64,000 nucleotides of DNA from Saccopteryx bilineata (GCF_036850765.1 NC_089490.1:274054482-274118481); one strand, 5' to 3'. Positions 49,362 to 61,135 are shown, counted from the stretch's first letter. Numbers and translations: made by a program. The notes: generated from the letters alone by a model not told the origin.

Positions 49362-50336
49362 CAGTGGTTCTCAAATTATTTGAAGTTGGGGTGCATTTAA
49401 AATCTTACAAAAATTGTAGGTACACTATATACAAATTTCTGAGAAATATGTTATAGTAATTAAGTCAAATATTAAAGAAAAAATATAAAGTCCAAGCATG
49501 CTTTTATGGTAATTAAATAAAATAAATACAACAAAATTAATTTTATTCTGACATTAAAAAACATTTTTATGTTACATTTTTTGAGTTATGCATTTTAGAA
49601 TTTGTAAAAAAGAGGGGTTAAAAAGTAAAAAAAAGACAAAAAGTTATCTTTTTACATATATAGATACATTCTTAGTAAGATTTAAGAAATTCGGCAGGTC
49701 CCAGTGCAAATGTGTTAAGTTTTTTCATTCTTGTGCTTATGAGAAACATGAACCTGATGTGTCCTAGCGATTTCTTCAATGTTTAGGCATATATTTGAAA
49801 GGCAAACTCTCATTTCCTCATCAATACATTGAAGAATTCCTCTCTTTTTACTCTTGTGTTGAGGGTAGAAAGTCCTAATTCACATAAATAGGATGTTGAA
49901 AATTGTAGTGAAATGTTCAAAGTTTTTTTAGATATTGACACATATTCTTCTTTTATAGAAATCCAAAAGGCTTCAGGAGACAATTCTTTATGTTTAATCA
50001 TCAATCCAAAACCCCCATCATACATAGCATCTTAACTTTACACTAAACAAAAGATAGAAGAAACTTGCCTCCAATCCTTCCGGGGACCATGGCGGGTAGT
50101 GTAAACAATCCAGCACCACAGCTTAACAGCCTTTTGCAACCTAATCAGGCAAGTGAGGTGGGGGGTTGGGTACACTGTCAATTTACAGCCAATTACCCAC
50201 ACCTCTGTCCCCCCAAAATCTAAACTCTAAAAATCCTGTTGGTTTTTTGGTCCCCAACAGGCACATATTTCTCTGGAATACCATAGGGCACACCTGGAAT
50301 TCTCCTGTGCCCTGGCGCACACTTTGAGAACCACTG
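49362..50336 (-). mobile_element. Complete 975-bp non-autonomous hAT transposon
   Basis: Both ends carry the inverted repeat CAGTGGTTCTCAAA (left 49362-49375, right complement 50323-50336). The element is flanked by a perfect 8-bp target duplication, ctctaacc, at 49354-49361 and 50337-50344. The 8-bp TSD plus CAGNGGTTCTCAA ends are the hallmark of hAT-Charlie/Tip100-type DNA transposons. Inside, on the minus strand, only the C-terminal part of a transposase remains, so it could have moved only in trans. Its host SINE is bat-lineage, so the insertion postdates that SINE. Confidence 0.92.
49715..50025 (-). pseudogene. hAT transposase C-terminal remnant
   Basis: The minus strand reads SPEAFWISIKEEYVSISKKT then LQFSTSYLCELGLSTL, the hAT dimerisation domain (FW...EEY...SKKAL..LL.FSTTYLCE.GFS). 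A one-base frame change near 49825 moves into CIDEEMRVCLSNI, matching the family's (D/E)EEMRVCLS block, ending ...HVSHKHKNEKT and a stop at 49715-49717. BED finger and catalytic residues are absent. The 5' sequence next to it is unrelated terminal sequence, so this looks like an internal-deletion derivative of a full element. Confidence 0.88.
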
Positions 50337-50378
50337 CTCTAACCAGTGGAGCTATTGAGCTGGTGTAGGAAAGCTTTC

Positions 50379-50647
50379 ACAACTAAGAGATTCCATCATA
50401 GATTTAAAAGATGCCCCAGATGGGGAAGGTGAGGGTCTTCCATGCAGGGGAGCAGCAGGTGCAAGACCACCGATATCTGATATACAACTCCAGGAAAAGC
50501 TGTGATCAGACTTCAGATCTGATCACAAATTAAATCTAAATGAACTAATAAACTCAATGACTATAAAATTTTATTTTATTTGATGTTTCATTGGATTTCG
50601 AAACATTATTTGTTTGCTGGTTAAACAATGGAGCTATTTTTTAAGAC
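50379..50647. other. Spacer sequence
   Basis: No feature recognised. Confidence 0.4.
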
Positions 50648-52075
50648 TTTATTTTTATTTTTTTAGAGCAGGTTTAGGTTCAAAGAAAAATTAAGAGTAA
50701 GATACAGATATTTTCTATATACCTTTTGCTATCTCACACATGCACAGCCTCCCCCATTATCAGCAAGCCCCACCAGAGAGGTACATTTGTTATAACTGTT
50801 GAACCTGCATTGACACATCACCCAAAATCCAGTCTACTTTTCTCTTAACTCTTGGTGTTGTACATTATTGGGTTTAGACCAATAACATAGAGGTATCATA
50901 GAGGGTATTTTAACTACATTAAAAATCCTCTGCTCTGCTTATTTCTCCCCAATACCACACTCCTGGCAACCACTGATTTTTTTTTTTTTACTCTTTCCAT
51001 AGTTTTGCCCTTTCTATGATGTCATATAGTTAGGGGCTTATAAGATGTAGTCCTTTCAGATTGGCTTATTTTATTTAGTAATATATATGTTTAAGTTTTT
51101 CTCCATGACTTTCCATGAATTGATAGGTCTTTTTTCAGTGCTGAATAATATTCCATTGCCTAAATGTATCATAGTTTATTTATCTATTCACTTACCAAAG
51201 GATGACTCACTTTCTTCTGAGTTGTGGCAATTATAGTGAAAATGTTATAAACCTCAAAGTGCAGATTTCTTTGTAAGCATACATTTTCAACTCCTTTGGA
51301 TAAATACTAAGGAGCATGATTGCTGAATCAAGTTATAAGAATATGTTTATTTTTATAAGAATCAGCCAAACTGTCTTCCAAAATGGCTGTACCATTTTAC
51401 ATTCCCACCAGTAGTGAATGAGAATTCTTATTCCTCCACATCTTGTTAACATTTGCTATGGTCAATGTTTCAAATTTTGGCCATTCTAGTAAGTGTGTAG
51501 AAATATCTTATTGTTGTTTTAATATTCATTTCCCTGATGTCATATGATACAAAGCATCTTTTTATGTGCTTATTTGTCTATCTTACTTGCCATCTGTATA
51601 TCTTCTTTGGTGATGTGTATATTAAGATTTTTGGTTCATTTTTCAATCAGGTTGTTTCCTTATTGTTGAGTTTTAACAGTTCTTTGTTTATTTTGAATAA
51701 CAGTCTTTATTTAGATATGCCCTTTGCAAATATCTTTTCACTCTGTGGCTCTTCTTTTCATTTGCTTGATCTTTTATTTTGCAGAGCAAACATTTTTAAT
51801 TTAAATGATGTCCAGTTTATCAATTACTTGTTTTGTAGATTGTGACTTTCATGTTATATCTAAAAGCCAATACCATATTGAGAATTATCTAGATACTTTA
51901 CTACGTTATCTTTTATAGTTTTAGATTATATATCTAAGTCTATGATCCACTTTGAGTCAGTTTTGTGAGGATAGAGGCCTGTGTGTAGATTCATTTGGTT
52001 GTGGATGTCCAGTTGTGCCAGCACCATTTGTTGAAAAGACTATTTTTGTCTCATCAGTGGGGCTGCTATATACCT
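50648..52075 (-). mobile_element. Old L1M relic, 3' UTR and ORF2 end
   Basis: Long, colinear complement of L1M. Landmarks are tagagcaggtttaggttcaa, cacatgcacagcctccccca, tcttggtgttgtacattatt, cctggcaaccactgattttt, aataatattccattgcctaa, atttatctattcacttacca, tcttccaaaatggctgtacc, ttacattcccaccagtagtg, tctttggtgatgtgtatatt, agtttatcaattacttg, and tccagttgtgccagcacca at the right end. No intact frame. The plus-strand F/L-rich frame at 51537-51845 is an artefact. Confidence 0.88.
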
Positions 52076-52796
52076 AAACTCTACAAAATTACACTTGAAA
52101 CCATGTGGCATATTTGAAGTTATGATACTTTCTAACAGGATCTAGATGTTTTCTGTTGTCTCTTCTCCCTCCAAGAAGGTTCTAGACAGTGCATGGAGAA
52201 AACCAGTACTTCTGGGACCTCATTATAAAGTTACTGATGCAGGAAATAGAGAGCCCTTAAATTATTTTAAGCAAGGTACAAACAAAATGATAGTGTTTTC
52301 CAGGGTGTAACATAAGATCAAGGTGAGGTTTATATGAAATCCAGGAGACAATGGTTCAGTGGCAATGGGAAAAGAAAGGAGAGGAGCTCAGGGGTCTTAT
52401 TAATTCAATGGAATTTCTAGTTTGGTGTGAAAATGCTATTAATTAACAAGGACTCATGGAGGATCAAGTTGCATTTGGTAAGTTAGGACATGAGATGATG
52501 GATGACCAAGGCAGGGAAGCTCAGTGGTAATTAGAGCTATTCATACCATCCAAGGAGGAGGTGTGGGTAGGAAAACATTTAGCCTGTGGGCCTAAGTGGC
52601 ATTTAACTAAAAACAAAAAGGGTATAGGGATAAATTCTGAAATTGGGGAAAATAACCCACAATTTATGCAGTTCCCTGAAAAGGCAGGAAAAAGAACCCT
52701 TCCTCCAGTACATGGCTCACTGAATTCCATGCTGCCTCACTGCTATTGCTCACTGCGGGAGATGAATATCATCTTTAAACTAGATGAAAATCCATT
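52076..52796. other. Non-coding sequence
   Basis: No gene or known repeat recognised. Confidence 0.4.
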
Positions 52797-52982
52797 TGCC
52801 TGACCTGTGGTGGTGCAGTGGATAAAGTGTCGACCTGGAACCTTGAGGTCGCTAGTTTGAACCCTGGGCTTGCCTGATCAAGGTACATATGGGAGTTGAT
52901 GCTTTCTGCCCCTCTCCCCTTCTCTCTCTCTCTCTCTCTCTCTCCAAAAATAAATAAATAATAAAATCTAAAAAAACTGAAA
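52797..52982 (+). mobile_element. Bat tRNA-derived SINE, short type
   Basis: The head is gcctgacctgtggtggtgca, with gataaagtgtcgacctgg, B-box region gtttgaaccctggg, then catatgggagttgatgctt, a (CT)n tract and an AATAAATAATAAAATC-like tail. Flanking tgaaaatccat and gagaaaatccac look like an imperfect duplication. Confidence 0.93.
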
Positions 52983-54949
52983 GAGAAAATCCACGATGAC
53001 ACACTGTTTCCAGGCCTTCTTTATCCTGAGTATGGAGCACTCATACCACACAGGTGGGCCAGAAAAAGAAATACTGAACCTTGCAGCCCTAACAAGAGGC
53101 TGGGTGCCACAGCTCCACCCAGTGTGCACATTAGGTACTTGGTAATATCACCTTGACATGTATTTTTGTTTTAGGTTTAGGTGTCATCGGAAAAAGTGGT
53201 AGTTCCACATTCAAAGCGGAAATGCCGGTTTTCTTCTCGCTCTCACTGAACAGATCCCGAGGTTCCAGTGCATCCTGTCTGCTGATAGGCACTCATGTCC
53301 TTTTGGATTTCCGTTCCCTGCAAGACATTCATGACCCACTGACTCCCCCTGTCACAGGTTTCCACTGGGTACCTTAACATAGAAATCTCTTGAGCAAATT
53401 CACTAACTTTTCAGTTTCAGAAAAAAAGATAGTAGTTTTGCTACCTGCAGTAGACACATTAAGCATATTCATAATAACAATTATTTTTTTATAGCTGACC
53501 CAGATATCTAGGCTCACCTGGAATACCTGACATGCTAATTGCATCATTGAATCTGAAAATTAAGGCTCAACCCATACTTATAATTATTAATTCTAAGTTT
53601 AACTTTTAAAAATAGGTGTGGGATAAAAACTTTTTATAAAATTTTACTTGATTTGTTTAAAAGCATCAAAACAAATAATCAGAGTCTTTCAAGAGAAAAA
53701 CAGCAAAGGTGTTGTGACCTATAATGGTTCTGAATGATGTTAACTTAAAATTGTTTGAAAATATGAAAATAAACATGAGATAAAAAATATGCAAATATGA
53801 TAAATTGCATTTTCCATATCCCGTATGCTGCTGCATCTCTCACTTTTACTGCCAAATGTAGACACTGAGAGTGGAAACCAACAGCTTCCCTTTATGAACT
53901 GAGGAAATTGTTTGATGAAAATCAGTGGTCACCAAACAGCCAGAGTCACACTTTGCTTTCACTGGTGATTCAGAGAATGATGAATTTCATCATTCATAAC
54001 ATCAGTCATATATTTTGTTTATCACGTGTTTCTTTTTTCTCTTTCTTCTTTCTAAGCATTGTAAACACTGTTTCGAACATAGACCTGGCTTCCGCAGCTG
54101 AAAAGCCACCCTGTTCCAAAAACAGAACCCAAAAGTCATCAACACCTCAAACCGAAGGCTTGGAAACCATTTTTCTTAACTTTGGTGCCCAAAAGAGAGT
54201 GGTTTCAGCCTGACCTGGCCACTTCCACCATTTCACCCTCTTGCTTAACAATCTCAGTTGTAGCACAAACTTCATCCTTCTGCCCTCTTCCTCAGATGTG
54301 AACTCTCTTCATTGTGTACCTCAAAAAGCATGTTTTAAGTCACGCCACATGAGTAACCCACATTTTAAAAGTTGTTTTCTGTAACTAGTATAATCATATA
54401 TAGTAATTTATCATCAAAACAGGACAAGTAATTGGAGATGATGTTAATGATTTTTCCAGGACAACAGGCACAAATTCAAATTTTGGATCACAAAATGTAT
54501 GATGAGACAGAAAGTAAAGGATGTTAAATAGCAAGTCCTTGAGCTATGTGCATTCATGCTGCATTGTGTTTTTGTACAAAATGTTACAGAGTAAAAATTT
54601 AATGTCGATTCATTACCTGATAACCCTGGATCCCAAGAACAGCAAACAAGGTCAGATGCTGATACATTCCTCCCGCTGCCTATGTCAGCAAATAGTCCTG
54701 GCAAGAATGGGTTAGCAGCAAATAGCAAGTGGATCATACAAATTTAATTCCTTACTTGATTCCAGGGTAATTTCCCCATCAGCAGCAGAAGGTGTAGAAG
54801 AAAAACCTCTCACTCAACAGTTCACGCTCCTCTTGTCTTAGTATTGATATTAATGCCAACAAAATTAGTAATTTGACAATTAGTTCCCCACTTACCTGAG
54901 AAGACATTAAAGAGAGAAAGAAAGTATTTTAACTAGATTATAATGTGGC
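52983..54949. other. Non-coding sequence, nothing recognised
   Basis: A 74-codon plus frame (53153-53377) follows a pyrimidine-rich ttttgttttag stretch but shows no domain and no credible donor. Left uncalled. Confidence 0.4.
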
Positions 54950-55620
54950 TCTGACAAGTCAGGATCCTGTCATGTTATAGCCTTCCAACTTTAACATTTT
55001 CATGTCTGCTTGGCAGGTTATTAAAATAAATGAGGGTGCATTGGGCTGCTGCTGTGCTTTTCTCTAATGGGAGTTGAGGAATTTGCAAGCCACTGATGTA
55101 AATTGACCGATCTCAGAGACTGAAAGGATTTAGCTAAAGTGGACAATTAGAATCATTTCTGCACAGCTGAGTGAAATATTCCTTGTTATTTTAATAATTC
55201 AGGCTCAGGGTAATTTTTGGAGGCTGAGTTTGTCAAGATAATGTGCCTGTGCTTGTCTGCTTGTCATTTTTAACTCAATCCCACATGTTACAGGTTCAGT
55301 CTAGCTTACAAAACAGGAAAACCGTTCACGGGAGTATTTGCATATGGAATACAGATACACTGCATTGAGGGAAGGCCGAGCTGGAGATTGACGGGGAGCT
55401 GCTGTGTGACCGCCCTCGATGCTGAGATTCTGGATGGCTGATAGGTACTGCATTAATTTGTTAATACAATTCTCAGTGTTATTGGACAATATGCATATGC
55501 AACCGTGGACCACGTACAGTGCCATTAGCTCATGTAACCTACATTGTTTCAGTTAGAAATGTGTGATGGCTATGTAATCCCCTCCATGGTAGGTAGATGC
55601 AGCTGTCCGCATTGGCTCGG
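54950..55620. other. Candidate conserved non-coding element
   Basis: Repeat-free, mixed-composition block rich in homeobox/POU-like cores. Examples are gtatttgcatatgg (about 55334), taatttgttaatac (about 55453), atatgcatatgcaa (about 55488), and E-boxes cagctg at about 55163. It reads like a developmental enhancer, but this is composition-based inference. Confidence 0.3.
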
Positions 55621-57571
55621 TTTTATTACATGAATTGATGGCATAGTATCCTTAACTTTCGGTAGCAAGACATGTGTAGAAAATTATACGTGAGTTTATG
55701 ATAGAGAAATCCAGATGCTCGAGAGTTCATCAGTGCATTTCTACAAGTAAAAGCTTGTTTGGCCAGGTGATATGGCCCCAACAGGTTAAAATATCACTCA
55801 TGAGTATAAACAATTGGTATAAAACAAGGAGTGACCCCTCCTGTTTGTAGTTCTAGAATAAGATGGGAATAGTCACAGTAACTTACAATCAGGATCTATT
55901 AAAATTTGATCCTGATTGAAGGTGTACCTTCTGCCGGCCCTGCTTTGGGGCTCTAGACTGAGGACTTCTTCAGCTATTTGGGGTAATGGATCACTTTAGG
56001 TCGGGGTATTTTCTATACTACAATCTTTCCAGGTCATCTGCAAAGCTTCACTGGAGTGGCTCAGTTTCTATCTGGGTTATTTTGCAGACTTCCATGCAAT
56101 AATTTATTTAAAGATAGAATTCACACACACAAAAAATAACAACAAAAGTATTAAAACTATTACTTTTGAAAAAAGAGAATTTGCAACCTAAAAATGAAAA
56201 CACAGCCCCTATTATTAGCTAAATATTCTTTAGCATGAGTTATTTTTACCATAATAACATGCCTATACATCAGTCTAAGGGAATTCATCAAAAATTGTAG
56301 GAATATGTAAGTATAGGACTTAACACATGAAAAATAAGGTGGGGAGATCTAAAAACAAGTGAATCACGCCAAATAATTAAGAGTTGCACAATAAATCTAA
56401 AAATTCCCATCTATTTCAATGTTGTTACAACATTAATAGTCTTTGCCCTGAACCTGAATGAAAGATGGTTTTAAGTATCAGAGAGCCCATAGATTACTTT
56501 TCCTCTCAATCAAGTATCCTTTCAACACTAACAAATTTTAAATCCTCAAGTTGTATTTCTATGTGTCACCCAGTATGAGGGTTTGTATGTTGGAATGTTG
56601 AACCATATGGCACAAGAAGAAAATGGAAACTTCACAGGTCAGCTCAGGAGATGGAGTTGGAAGGGAAATTATGTTTCAAACAGTGTTCATTATTGTTGTT
56701 TTTAATTTTCTCTAATATAGTTTTTCTCACCAAATGAAGGAAATGTTGGAGAGGCCATTTTTTCTTGGAATTCTGGGTGAATGATGGAGGGATTACATAT
56801 ACTGAATCAGGAACAAGCAAGCAAGGGAACGAAAACAACCTGAAGCATTCCTAACATTGCTTTAGGTATCCAACCAGCCCAGGAGAGGCGCTGCCCAGGC
56901 TCCGAACCTCCGGCCCCTGTCTCACATCCCACAGCTCAGTACCACATAGTTTCATGCCTTGCTGCAAAATACGCCAATTTCTGTGAGAGTCAATTAATAG
57001 CAATAACTTAATAAACGAGTTGAACAAAATAAAGACTTGCTTTTCATTTAGAACCTGGGCATATTGGGTAGATTCCTGAGTAATCTCTTTTAAACAGTGG
57101 CTCTGCATTCAGGATTCCTTCTATTGTCAGCTCTGTCATCTCAGGGATGTCTCTTCTGATATGTGATCAGAGGACACAGAGTGAACTGAGACTCTTATAA
57201 ACTTTTATAAGCAAGGCTTAAAGTGGCACCCTCTGCCACAACCCATCGGCAAAGTGACAGTCCAATGGTCCCAAACTGCCTGAAAGGTGTCTGGAAAACA
57301 AAGCATGCCTGTGGGTCCAGGATACTAGTGAATATCTAGCTAGTTTCTATCACACAATCAGCAGAGTGGAAACAATGGCATGTCAGAAGTAAACACAAGT
57401 CATAGTGGTAAAAAAATAGAATAGAAAGAACATGGAGTTGTGCATTAAAAAACACGTAAGAAGCATGGAAACTCCTGACACCTCACCCATATGAATGGAC
57501 CTTCCACAGATGCCCAATAAGTATCCCCATGGACAGTTTGGAGGCAGATATTTTTAAAAAGTAGCACCTTT
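55621..57571. other. Non-coding sequence, nothing recognised
   Basis: No gene or assignable repeat. Confidence 0.4.
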
Positions 57572-58766
57572 AAGAAAGAGCTTGCCCTAGAGTCTCAGTC
57601 AAAAAACTACTAGACCTGATAAATGAATTATACACCAATTATAAATTACCAAAAAGAGAAATTAATGAAACAATACCCTTCACTATTGCAATGAAAAAAA
57701 TAAAATAACTAGGAATAAATTTAACCAAGAAAGTAAAAATCTTGTACTCAGAATGTTATAAGACATTAAAAAAGAAACCAAGGACGATACAAAAAAGGGA
57801 AGCATATACCGTGTTCATGGATAAGAAGAATAAACATTGTTAAAATGATTATATCACCCAAAGCAATCTAGAAATTCAATGCAATTCTTACTAAAATACC
57901 AATGGCATACTTCAAAGATATGTCATAAAAAAAATATTCCAAAAATTTATACGGGACCAAAAAAGAACACAAATAGCCTCAGCGATCTTGAAAATGAAGA
58001 ATAAAGTGGGTGGTATCATGCTTCTTAATATCAAATTATACTACAAGGCCATTGTAATCAAAACAGCTTGGTACTGGCACAGGCACAGGAATACAGATCA
58101 ATGGGGCAGAACAGGGAACCCAGAAATAAACCCATGCCTTTATGATCAATTGATATTTGACAAAGGAGGTAAGAGCAGAGAATAGAGTAAAGACAGACTC
58201 TTTAAAAATGGTGTTGGGAAAATTGGACAAGTACCTGCAAAAAAATGAAGCTAGACCAGCAACTTACACCATTCACAAAAATAAACTCAAAATGAATACA
58301 AGACTTAATGTAAGTCACAAAACCATAAACATCTTGGAAAAAAACATAAGCAGTAAACTTTCCAATATCTCTCGTAGCAATATTTTTGCCGATTTATCTC
58401 CACAGGCAAGTGAAATAGAGCACAAAATAAACAAATGGGACTATATCAACTAAAAAGCTTTTTCACAGCAAAAGACACCATTAACAAAATAAAAAGACAA
58501 CCCACACAATGGGAGAACATATTCACCAATATGTCTGATAAGGGATTAATAACCAAAATTTTTCAAGAACTTCTAAAACTCAACAGTAGGAAGGTAAACA
58601 GTCCAATTAAAAAATGGATAAAGGAACTGAATAGACACTTCTCCAAAGAGGACATACAGATGGCCAATAGGCATATGAAAAAATGTTCAATGTCACTAAT
58701 CATCAGAGAAATGCAAATTGAAACCACAAAGAGATACCACCTCACACCTGTCAGAATAGCGCTCAT

Positions 58767-59864
58767 ATTTTATGAATTTGACTCCAAAGGCAAGAGAAGT
58801 GAAGGCAAAAATTAATGAATGGGACTACATCAGACTAAGAAGTTTTTGCTCAGCAAGAGAAACTGATAACAAAATAAACAGAAAGCCAACTAAATGGGAA
58901 GTGATATTTTCAAACAACAGCTCAGACAAGGGCCTAATATCCAAAATATACAAAGAACTCATAAAACTCAACAACAAACAAACAAACAATCCAATAAAAA
59001 AATGGGGGAAGAGGACATGAACAGACACTTCTCCCAGGAAGAAATACAAATGGCCAACAGATATGTGAAAAGATGCTCATCTTCTTTAGCTATTAGAGAA
59101 ATGCAAATCAAAACTGCAATGAGATACCACCGCACACCTGTTAGATTAGCTATTATTAACAAGACAGGTAATAGCAAATGTTGGAGAGGCTGTGAAGAAA
59201 AAGGAACCCTCATACACTGTTGGTGGGAATGTAAAGTAGTACAACCATTATGGAAGAAAGTATGGTGGTTCCTCAAAAAACTGAAAATAGAACTACCTTA
59301 TGACCCAGCAATCCCTCTACTGGGTATATACCCCCAAAACTCAGAAACATTGATACGTAAAGACACATGCAGCCCCATGTTCATTGCAGCATTGTTCACA
59401 GTGGCCAGGACATGGAAACAACCAAAAAGCCCATCAATAGATGACTGGATAAAGAAGATGTGGCACATATACACTATGGAATACTACTCAGCCATAAGAA
59501 ATGATGACATCGGATCATTTACAGCAAAATGGTGGGATCTTGATAACATTATACGAAGTGAAATAAGTAAATCAGAAAAAAACAAGAACTGTATTATTCC
59601 ATACGTAGGTGGGACATAAAAGTGAGACTAAGAGACATCGATAAGAGTGTGGTGGTTACGGGGGGAGGGGGGAGAGGGAGAGGGAAAGGGGGAGGGGGAA
59701 GGGCACAAAGAAAACTAGATAGAAGGCGACAGAGGACAATCTGACTTTGGGTGATGGGTATGCAACATAATTGAACGACAAGATAACCTGGACTTGTTAT
59801 TTTTGAATATAAGTATTCTGATTTATTGATGTCGCCCCATTAAAAAATAAAATTACTTAAAAAA
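58767..59864 (+). mobile_element. 5'-truncated L1 (inner), nested in outer L1
   Basis: A 1.1-kb L1 3' end begins in ORF2 (tgaatttgactccaaaggc) and ends taaaattacttaaaaaa. A frame at 58894-59619 (241 codons) covers the ORF2 C terminus with [20 protein letters not shown], then [19 protein letters not shown] and [13 protein letters not shown]. It includes the cysteine-containing tail region known for L1 ORF2. It lacks the endonuclease and RT, so it is dead on arrival. Target duplication is aatagc[g/t]ctcat at 58755-58766 and 59865-59876. It is the same subfamily as the minus-strand copy at 48264-48940. Confidence 0.93.
59660..59702 (+). other. G-rich tract in inner L1 3' UTR
   Basis: A run of G blocks (GGGGGG, GGGG, GGG, GGG...) separated by single A or AGA. 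It could form a G-quadruplex. G-rich polypurine tracts are a known feature of mammalian L1 3' UTRs. Confidence 0.8.
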
Positions 59865-60714
59865 AATAGCTCTCATTAACAAATCAACACACAATAAGTG
59901 CTGGTGAGAGTGTGGAAGAAAAGGGAATCTTTATTTACTGCTGGTGGAAATGCAGACTGGTGCTGCCACCATGGAAAACAGTATGGCATTTTCCTCAAAA
60001 AATTAAAAATGAAACTAACTTTTTTTTTTGAAACTGCCTTTTGACCCAGCTATTCCACTTCTTGGAATCTATCCTAAGAATACCAAATCACTGATTCAAA
60101 AGAAGATATGCACCCCCATGTTTATTGCAGCATTATTTACAATAGCCAAGATCTGGAAACAGCCCAAGTGTCTGTCAGTGGACGAGTGGATTAAAAAGCA
60201 GTGGTACATATACACAATGGAATACTACACAGTCATGAAAATGAAGAAAATCTTACCTTTTGCAATGGCATATATGAACCTGGAGATTACTATGCTAAGT
60301 GAAATAAGCCAGGCAGAGAAAGGAAAAAATTATATGATCTCTCTTATATGTGGAATCTAATGAACAAAGTGAACTGAGGAATGGAATATAGGCCAAGGTG
60401 GGGTTACATGGAGCAGAAGGACAGCTGTCAGAGGGAAGGGGCACGAGGAGATGGAATTAGAGAAGCTGAAGGGATTAGTGAAATTATATACATAACACAT
60501 AGATACAGATAACAGGAGAGTAAATCCCAGAGGGAAGGGGGGGAAGGAGTTGGAAGGGGAGCAAAAGGGATGTAATAGGGGGACTCATGGTTGGGGGATG
60601 AGGATGTTATTTTGAGTGAGACACTTGAATTCATGTAAACACAATAGATTAAATATTAATAGAAAAAAGAAAGCAATCCAAAAAATAAATAAATAAGTAA
60701 GGAAAGAAAGAGCT

Positions 60715-61060
60715 TGCCTTAGCCAGTGGCTCAGTGGATACAGCATCAGCCCAGTGTATGGATGTCCCAGGTTGATTCCTGGTAAGGACACACAGGAGAA
60801 GTAACTATCTGCTATCTCCCCCTTTCCTTCCTCCTTCTCTCCATTTTTCCCTTCTGCAGCCAGTGGCTCTCTTGGTTCCAATGTGGCCCTAGATGCTGAG
60901 GATAGCTTTATTGGTCTGAGCTTGTCAGCCTCAGGCACTAAAAATATCTCATTACTTGAGCATCAGTCTCAATGGGGTTGCCAGGTGGATCCCGGTCAGG
61001 GTGCATGCAAAAGTCTGCCTCACATCGCCCTTCCTTTAACCTAAAAAAAAAAAAAAAAAA
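60715..61060 (+). mobile_element. Bat tRNA-derived SINE, older 'aaaaatat' subtype, in L1 TSD
   Basis: It starts gccttagccagtggctcag, with B-box-like ggttgattcctgg, body agtggctctcttggttcc, gatgctgaggatagc, caggcactaaaaatat, ggtggatcccggtcag and an A18 tail. It sits inside the right target duplication of the outer L1. Its own flanks are aaagagctt (60706-60714) and gaagagctt (61062-61070), imperfect. Confidence 0.92.
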
Positions 61061-61092
61061 AGGAAGAGCTTTATAATTTTATGTGTTTATTT

Positions 61093-61135
61093 TTTTTTAA
61101 AATATATTTTTTTATTTATTCATTTTATAGAAGAA

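Larger units (their letters stand above)
49225..50366 (-). mobile_element. Bat tRNA-derived SINE split by a hAT transposon
   Basis: A minus-strand SINE has its tail and body at 49225-49361 (taatttattaactttagcc, ccctgaccagggatcaaacc, gccaatgctctaacc). Its 5' end is at 50345-50366 (agtggagctattgagctgg). The interval between is a complete hAT element, and the SINE is rejoined exactly at the 8-bp hAT target duplication. The SINE's own flanks are imperfect duplications: aggaaaggtcttt at 49212-49224 and aggaaagctttc at 50367-50378. Confidence 0.88.
57587..60703 (+). mobile_element. 5'-truncated L1 (outer), split by a second L1
   Basis: ORF2 3' half and 3' end lie at 57587-58766 and 59865-60703. 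In translation, [19 protein letters not shown] (58036 region) and [17 protein letters not shown] mark the ORF2 C-terminal half. After the insertion, [20 protein letters not shown] (60035 region) and FIAALFTIAKIWKQPK mark the C-terminal end, then a G-rich 3' UTR and A-rich tail. Frames are broken by stops and shifts, so it is inactive. Perfect 15-bp duplication aagaaagagcttgcc lies at 57572-57586 and 60704-60718. The last 3 bases are shared with the start of the following SINE, so the true TSD may be 12 bp. Confidence 0.92.

Noticed and set aside
53153..53377. Possible exon after a pyrimidine-rich ...ttttgttttag acceptor
   Set aside because: No credible donor site and no recognisable protein; acceptor-like tracts are frequent in T-rich DNA.
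58894..59619. 241-codon open frame, the longest in the window
   Set aside because: L1 ORF2 C terminus of a 5'-truncated element; no endonuclease or RT domain, not a host gene.
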